Part shown: positions 58,854 through 64,000 of the stretch, piece by piece
Numbering within the stretch: the stretch's first letter is position 1
How the letters are laid out: every line of letters begins with the position of its first letter
DNA from: Anadara kagoshimensis
Lineage: Eukaryota; Mollusca; Bivalvia; Arcoida; Arcidae
DNA: 64,000 nucleotides
Assembly (NCBI GenBank): GCA_021292105.1
Contig: CM037860.1
Location: forward strand, 11,054,698 to 11,118,697
Direction of reading: 5' to 3'
Notes under the pieces: generated by a model
Database searches by the model: none
Seen by the model: only the letters and a program-made list of their open reading frames with translations
What the model was told of the DNA's origin: nothing
Made by a program: the position numbers and the translations under genes

Positions 58854-59146
58854 TGGACCGAAATTATGAAACCAAAATTATTTTGAAGATGGTGAAAAGC
58901 TACCCAAAGGACCAAAATATATTTTACCAAATTAAGCTAAGGAAATACTTTGCATGAGGAAGTATTCCTTAGTTTTTGAGAAATTTCAAATTTTAACTTG
59001 CAGGAAATTTAGACAATTAAAGTATATTTCTGACAATAATACGAAATTATTGCCTACTGAGTTGGTGATATCCTCGGGGCACCAGCCACCAGCAGAGATA
59101 TCGGCTCAGGGGTTTTAATTACATATTATACCAGTTTTAATTTTAC

Positions 59147-59192
59147 AGCACTAGACGGCCGTTTCGGAATACAATTCCTCATCAGTAGTGCT
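59147..59192 (-). ncRNA. Type I hammerhead ribozyme, copy 2
   Basis: Same sequence and fold as copy 1, offset by 339 bp. Predicted cut between 59154 and 59153. Cleavage at both sites would release one 339-nt RNA (59153 down to 58815) with termini suited to circularisation. Confidence 0.9.
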
Positions 59193-59485
59193 TGGACCGA
59201 AATTATGAAACCAAAATTATTTTGAAGATGGTGAAAAGCTACCCAAAGAACCAAAATATATTTTACCGAATTAAGCTAAGGAAATACTTTGCATGAGGAA
59301 GTATTCCTTAGTTTTTGAGAAATTTCAAATTTTAACTTGCAGGAAATTTAGACAATTAAAGTATATTTCTGACAATAATACGAAATTATTGCCTACTGAG
59401 TTGGTGATATCCTCGGGGCACCAGCCACCAGCAGAGATATCGGCTCAGGGGTTTTAATTACATATTATACCAGTTTTAATTTTAC

Positions 59486-59520
59486 AGCACTAGACGGCCG
59501 TTTCGGAATACAATTCCTCA
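59486..59520 (-). ncRNA. Truncated hammerhead, third copy
   Basis: Stem I 3' strand, cleavage triplet, stem III, GAAA and stem II are present, but the array ends within CUGAUGA (only UGA remains). The upstream stem I strand is absent, so it cannot cleave by itself. The truncation marks the 5' end of the inserted RNA if the minus strand is the transcript. Confidence 0.85.
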
Positions 59521-59774
59521 ATTTATCGTCATTGCAGCGAGTAACATTATGCCAGCATTTTACTAATTTATTTCAAGATAAAGTTTATATTTTTATGATG
59601 ATGTTTATTTGTGTTTATTTCCTTTCAACAGAACGTAAACTCTGAGAAAACAAATACCTTTTTGAATAACACTTCCATCAGATTACGTTATCAATGCGAA
59701 TCGAAAGAAGTTTACTCGGACATATTTACGACTGCTTGTATCAGGAAAATGGCAGAAATAGTTTTAGCAAGTTA

Positions 59775-60110
59775 AAAACAAATATATTAAAACAGACACA
59801 TCCGTACATGCGAAAACCACAATCCCAAAAGCAAAGTAAGAGCTTTTAAAAATTTGAAAATTTTAACTTCAACCAGGAAAATGAAGGGAACTTGGATCTA
59901 TTAGACATGCTATAACCAGCATAAGTGTCGATATAGAGAAACCATGCTTATCAACACCATTGTATCGGCGGTCATAAAACGATTTTAGGCCTTGATGTGC
60001 CTAGGGTTGCAATATACCTGGGACAGCAATTCAATTGAAAGCAGCTTTCTTCGTTGTACATGTATAAAGTTCCTATAGTAGAAACAAACTCTGATAGTAA
60101 AGGATAAAGT
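59775..60110 (-). pseudogene. Degraded minus-strand RT retroelement copy
   Basis: On + the tail is degenerate (AAAAACAAATATATTAAAAC, ACATCCGTACATGCG, AATCCCAAAAGCAAAGT). RT-coding remnants follow: ATGCTTATCAACACCATTG, GGTCATAAAACGATTTTAGG, TGCCTAGGGTTGCAATATAC, CTTTCTTCGTTGTACATG. The central UTR is partly deleted and the RT frame is lost. Confidence 0.75.
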
Positions 60111-60886
60111 CTTCTTAAAAATACAAAGTAACAAACCATAGACGTACATTAAATCCAATTAAGTCAATGAATTCAGCGTTGGACGGTTTCAGGTGTTAGG
60201 CTGCCAGACTTAACACTGTAGTAAACATACACATGCTGTGATTTTATCTACAAAACACAGCGATTTCATGCAGCTGATATCATTGTTATCAGGTTGTGAT
60301 TTTAAAGCATCTAAAGATTTCAAGTGTTAATGGATGTTTTATATGGTATGTTTAAATAAACAAGACGATAAAATATTATACATTAATTAAATTTTAAGTA
60401 TGACACGTGCAAGCATTTATCATAATTGCCACAATATAATAAAGTATTATCTTTAGTATTTCCTTCTTGCAGAGTTAAAAATCCGCAAAAATTGTTTTAT
60501 TACATTTTCATAATATGTAATATTTTCTATTCTAATATTTAATTTTTAAAGCAGCGCCTAGAAACATCATGATAACCATTTTACCTACATCATCGATCAG
60601 TTTTGAGAACCTTTATATTTACATATTAATTAAAAGATCCGAACGGGACGTGCGATAACTTACTGATATCGGAACTACACCTTGCAACTACGAACGAATA
60701 ATCATTTCAACTTGATACAAGAACAAAGTTTCGACTAGTCATTTAGTTTGTAATACTAAGGACATCTGATATGTCCTAACGAAATCTGAATCATAGAGTA
60801 CATTAATATCAATAAAATTACGTAGAAATATTACATTTTTTTCAAATGTTTAAGAGAAGAGATTCTGAAATTGGGTGATGTGCATG
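60111..60886. other. Intronic stretch, nothing recognised
   Basis: No exon or repeat was recognised. Confidence 0.45.
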
Positions 60887-61240
60887 ATCAAAAACAAACA
60901 TACTTATCCATGTTCGAATCACAATCCAGAATAAAGTAAAAACTTTGAAACTGACAAGTGAGGCTACACACGTGAACTTTCACCAGGGAAGTGATGCCGG
61001 GTGCTCCGGGAAGGATAAGCACCTCTTGTTTAGCTAGCTACAACCGCCACGTGTGTAATCAAAATTGTGTGAAAGGAACATGGAATTATGAGACGTCAAA
61101 TATATCCAGGGTAAGCTTAGACACAGAGACATCAAACTTGTCAAACTAAACATAAAAAGGAAAGTTTCATAAGAACAAAGAAACAAATCAGCAAGCAATG
61201 GAGCACAGTTTGTACCCATTGGTATACCAATAGTTAATTA
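60887..61240 (-). pseudogene. RT retroelement copy keeping an RT catalytic-region motif
   Basis: On + it begins ATCAAAAACAAACATAC with a well-preserved 3' UTR to about 61140. On the minus strand the RT end is then joined, out of frame, to an upstream RT segment encoding IGIPMGTNCAPLLADLF (ATG at 61219) followed by LCSYETF. This is the region between the two catalytic aspartate motifs of the RT palm (motif 4 type). About 0.6 kb of RT, including the second catalytic block, is missing between the two parts. A stop lies just upstream. It shows that the dispersed tails derive from a genuine RT element. Confidence 0.8.
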
Positions 61241-61244
61241 TGTA

Positions 61245-61579
61245 AGCAAAATTGATTATTGTACTCAATCCGGATTGTGTGTCTTATCGAACAAGGAATC
61301 TTTAACTCATTCAACAGTTTTCAAAAGCATGCCCTAGACTCCTATAGCCTTGTACATTGTTAAATATTGCAAAACTTATTGTATATGTCTTGAACGTGTT
61401 CTATAAAACTGCGAAAAGACTATAGTCAAGAAGCAGTTTTAGAGATTGAAGCCATACAGAACAAAGTGCAATTGACATACCGATAAAAAATTCAAATGTT
61501 GTCTTTTTAACTTTTTAATTCGATAAAATTAATATAATTATATATTATGTATCCAAACCTCATACTGGATTTTATATTC
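61245..61579. other. Intronic stretch, nothing recognised
   Basis: Possibly further decayed RT element sequence next to the copy ending at 61240, but no conserved RT block was read. Confidence 0.35.
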
Positions 61580-61735
61580 CCATAGTTCCATGCTCCTTTC
61601 ATACTCAACATTTTCGGCCACATACCACCACTCTGCTTTGAATGTTCACATGTTTAATTAAATTTGTCTGCTTTCACCGTGTTATTTGGATGTAAATTTG
61701 AACATGGACTTGTATGTTTGATTTTTTTATTTCAG
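61580..61735 (+). mobile_element. RT retroelement 3' tail
   Basis: AGTTCCATGCTCCTTTCATAC, CCACATACCACCACTCTGC, GTTCACATGTTTAATTAAAT and GAACATGGACTTGTATGTTTG fit the UTR in order, with an internal deletion in the TAGCTAGC block. Confidence 0.75.
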
Positions 61736-62626
61736 CACGTAACATTTGTATCTTGTTCTGGATAAAGATTACAAATGTATAAATGAAACTGCTATTTCAG
61801 ATATTATTTTTTCATTGCCAAGGTTCCAGTGTAAATTATTCAGGTAAAAAGGTTTGATGAGACAGATTCATGCATGATTAATTATGTAAATAAAATACCT
61901 TGATTTTAGTATGCACAGCATTGTATCATAATAAAAATAGAAATAAACATAGGTACACATTGCTTACCCTTTGCCTACATTCAATGCCTGTGGGTGATTT
62001 AATTAAAAGCTAAAGTAAAAATGCATTAAGGCGTCCATTTGCGTCGATTTAGGAATGATTCGTGCACATACTAATCACTAGTTCTTTAAGTCTTCTCTTG
62101 TTATGTATTCAGGCTTTCTCTTTTTCAATAAGATTTTCCCACATGTTTTCAGAATTCAAACGTCATTTGTATCCCTTATGAATTTACTCGCATGTTCGTT
62201 TTAATGCATCTACGATACTCATTGGAAGGTTTTTTTCAAATTTAACGTTCAAGCACTACATTTGAAAAATCAAAGGATAATGAACAACAGCCAAATTCAT
62301 ATGCTTTCTGACACTTTTTAAAATGGACAAAACAAAGATATCATAACTGAAGGTAAATAACCAAATATTCTGAATATTCCACCAAATCAAGTTTGGAATA
62401 AATCAGTGAAATCATTTCTATACTTTGAATAGAATAATGTCGAGAAAGCACTTATTATCACGACAAACTAGCATGCAGATGGAAGTGACATTCAGATATC
62501 TAAGTCCGTATTACATAACAATATAAACTTATAATTATGAATCGTTTTATTACACCTGACCTTTAGTGTCGATTCAACTGATATTCGCAACTGTGAAAAA
62601 TTAGTTTAATGATGGTCTATTTTCAG

Positions 62627-62695
62627 CATTTGGACACGAAAACGGTATCATTATCATTCGATGTACACGGAAAACAAAGATGCTGAAGGGCAATG
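62627..62695 (+). CDS. Candidate second exon: end of TM1 and first loop
   Basis: A 69-nt exon between acceptor GGTCTATTTTCAG (ending 62626) and donor GTAAAT (62696). Entered in phase 1, as the exon at 29352 requires, it reads AFGHENGIIII then RCTRKTKMLKGN and leaves in phase 1. Joined to the first exon, the hydrophobic stretch continues to an Asn at residue 67 that fits position 1.50 of rhodopsin-like receptors. A Met follows 13 residues later in a basic loop, the spacing seen in many peptide receptors. The residue before the Asn is Glu instead of the usual Gly. Later exons would lie beyond the window. The short length and 33-kb distance keep confidence moderate. Confidence 0.5.
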
Positions 62696-63024
62696 GTAAA
62701 TATTTGTCTGGCATTTAAAGTTTTGTGTTCAGACACTTCTATTATAAAACAGATTAATTCATCAGAGCCTTTTGTTAAATCTCAAAATTACCAGTACACA
62801 ATCTGTTGTTATTGCATAAAATTTGACAGTTGATCAGGAAATTGCGATATCGAATTGATTAAGGTATTCAATAGATACTTTTTTATTGAATAAGAATTGC
62901 ACTGATATATTAGCGACATATTATAATTTAGTGGTTAATACAGGTAGTACTTTAATAATCGAACACATACTTGCTTTTGCTAATGTTGTGCAGAAATATA
63001 AATTTATAGAGGTTTATTTCTTCA
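62696..63024. other. Non-coding stretch after the candidate exon
   Basis: Starts with the GTAAAT donor. Nothing else is recognised. Confidence 0.45.
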
Positions 63025-63027
63025 AAT

Positions 63028-63205
63028 AAACAACAAACATACTATTGCATGTCCGAATCACAACCCCGAAGCAAAGTAAAAAAATTGGAATTATCAAATT
63101 AGATTGGAAACCTTTACTTCCACCAGGGAAGTGATGTCGGGTGATCCGGGAGATTTAAAATCTCCTGTTTATCTAGCTACACCTGCAACGTGTTTAAACA
63201 CAGAG
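63028..63205 (-). mobile_element. RT retroelement 3' tail, minus strand
   Basis: On + AACAACAAACATACTATTGC, TGTCCGAATCACAACCCC, AAGCAAAGTAAAAA, TTCCACCAGGGAAGTGATG, GGTGATCCGGGAG and ATCTAGCTACACCTGCAACG. A 111-codon + frame starts inside it and continues into AT-rich DNA; it is not a gene. Confidence 0.8.
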
Positions 63206-64000
63206 ATTATTTGTTTTTTAATTGTCAATTTAACATGTATGCGAAGCTTTTTAGAAATGTTTTACTTTGTTTTTAAAAACTATTTTTGGTTCAATTGTTA
63301 CATATACCGCTTTATTTTTTGTTTAAATTTGAACTCTTGCCACCTTAAACAATTTACACACACAGAAATCATGTTTAAGGGAAAAACTTTTGTTCTGAAG
63401 AAGCCTCTATGTGTAAATGAACAAAAGCACTTGTTTTAAGAAGGGTTCTAAACACGACAAATTGTGACATAAATAACTGCTCAATACAGATAAACAGATA
63501 TCTGACCTCTTATCACAGTAAATTCATTTCCAAAAGTTTTTTTTTCTTTTCTCTGGATTATTTCCAGTACATATGCACCTGACAACAAAACCTACATTTA
63601 CTATCACTTAAATAAGATATAAAATAAAGTATTTCGCAGCTGAAAGGTAAAAATATAAAAACTCAAGATATCCATATAAAATAAGGATGATTATTTGACT
63701 CTTGTCTCTCTAATGTAAACTGTGACGAAACATGAAGTGTGTTGCTGTGTTTAAAACAGAGAACCATAACAATGTTCTTTTTACAGCCATACTTTAATTT
63801 GCGAAGGACGTTGTTATACTGAATTTATATCTTACTTACATAGTTGGTAATTCATATAGCATTAAGAATAAGGTAAACCAGTTTTATAGTAAACGTACAT
63901 GCATTTTCAATAAAACAATATTCATACAGTAATAATGGTGCGCTGCCTTGTTCGTATACACCTATATATTATACATTAGCCATTTATCTTACACAATACA
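63206..64000. other. Non-coding stretch to the window end
   Basis: No exon with a matching phase-1 acceptor and receptor TM2 sequence was recognised, and no repeats were seen. Confidence 0.4.

Larger units (their letters stand above)
58782..59520 (-). mobile_element. Retrozyme: 2.2 tandem copies of a 339-bp hammerhead unit
   Basis: Head-to-tail copies begin at 58782, 59121 and 59460, exactly 339 bp apart; the third ends after 61 bp, inside the ribozyme core. The two full units are nearly identical (about two differences seen), so the array is young. Each full unit has a minus-strand type I hammerhead ribozyme. No ORF is present. Known retrozymes are non-autonomous retroelements made of such tandem ribozyme units, whose transcripts self-cleave into unit-length RNAs that are circularised and reinserted by another element's RT. 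Diverged relatives occur at 15303, 27300 and 55430. Confidence 0.88.
29537..62626 (+). other. Candidate 33-kb intron of the receptor-like gene
   Basis: The interval runs from the GTAAGT donor at 29537 to the CTATTTTCAG acceptor ending 62626. It is filled with microsatellites, RT retroelement fragments on both strands, two pogo/MITE-like elements, a SINE and the 339-bp hammerhead repeats. No intervening exon in matching phase was recognised, but a short one could be missed. The length is large but possible for a repeat-rich molluscan genome. Confidence 0.4.

Noticed and set aside
63104..63439. 111-codon + frame
   Set aside because: It begins inside a reversed retroelement tail and continues into low-complexity AT-rich DNA.

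Overview
This window is AT-rich animal nuclear DNA with no bacterial or phage gene structure: no operons, no long ORFs, and many microsatellites, short inverted-repeat elements and retroelement tails. Three things suggest a lophotrochozoan, most likely a bivalve mollusc: tRNA-headed SINEs with a lophotrochozoan-like 3' end, a reverse-transcriptase (RT) family of a kind common in molluscs and cnidarians, and hammerhead-ribozyme repeats of metazoan retrozyme type. The species call is an inference and was not tested by any search.

Only one host gene is supported, and only partly. A coding exon at 29352-29536 (+) encodes a 61-residue start of a membrane protein: four N-glycosylation sequons, then the beginning of a hydrophobic helix, then a consensus splice donor. 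A 69-nt candidate second exon at 62627-62695 (+) matches it in phase. It places an Asn at the usual 1.50 position of TM1 and a basic first loop with a Met 13 residues later, as in many rhodopsin-like peptide receptors. If both belong together they flank a 33-kb intron, which makes up most of the right half of the window.

The left part (1-23.4 kb) is a mosaic of old duplications. An about 140-bp tandem repeat with a shared head lies in opposite orientations at 1.06-1.93 and 6.23-6.89 kb. A 1.1-kb segment at 6.69 kb recurs at 18.6 kb. Between 8.6 and 22 kb there are about five diverged, same-order copies of a roughly 2-kb non-coding module, interrupted by a 48-bp minisatellite (11 copies), a 1.48-kb terminal-inverted-repeat element and RT fragments.

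About twenty fragments of one RT retroelement lie on both strands across the window, most ending at the same 3' terminus. One keeps an open C-terminal RT reading frame and another keeps an RT catalytic-region motif.

The most interesting element is at 58782-59520: 2.2 head-to-tail copies of a 339-bp unit, each complete copy containing on the minus strand all conserved parts of a type I hammerhead self-cleaving ribozyme. Older, mutated relatives lie at 15.3, 27.3-27.7 and 55.4 kb. This is the layout of a retrozyme, a non-autonomous retroelement thought to spread through circular RNA, and it shares the window with an RT family that may be related to Penelope-like elements. Several MITE-like foldback elements (3.4, 28.0, 39.5, 45.7 and 50.7 kb) complete the picture.
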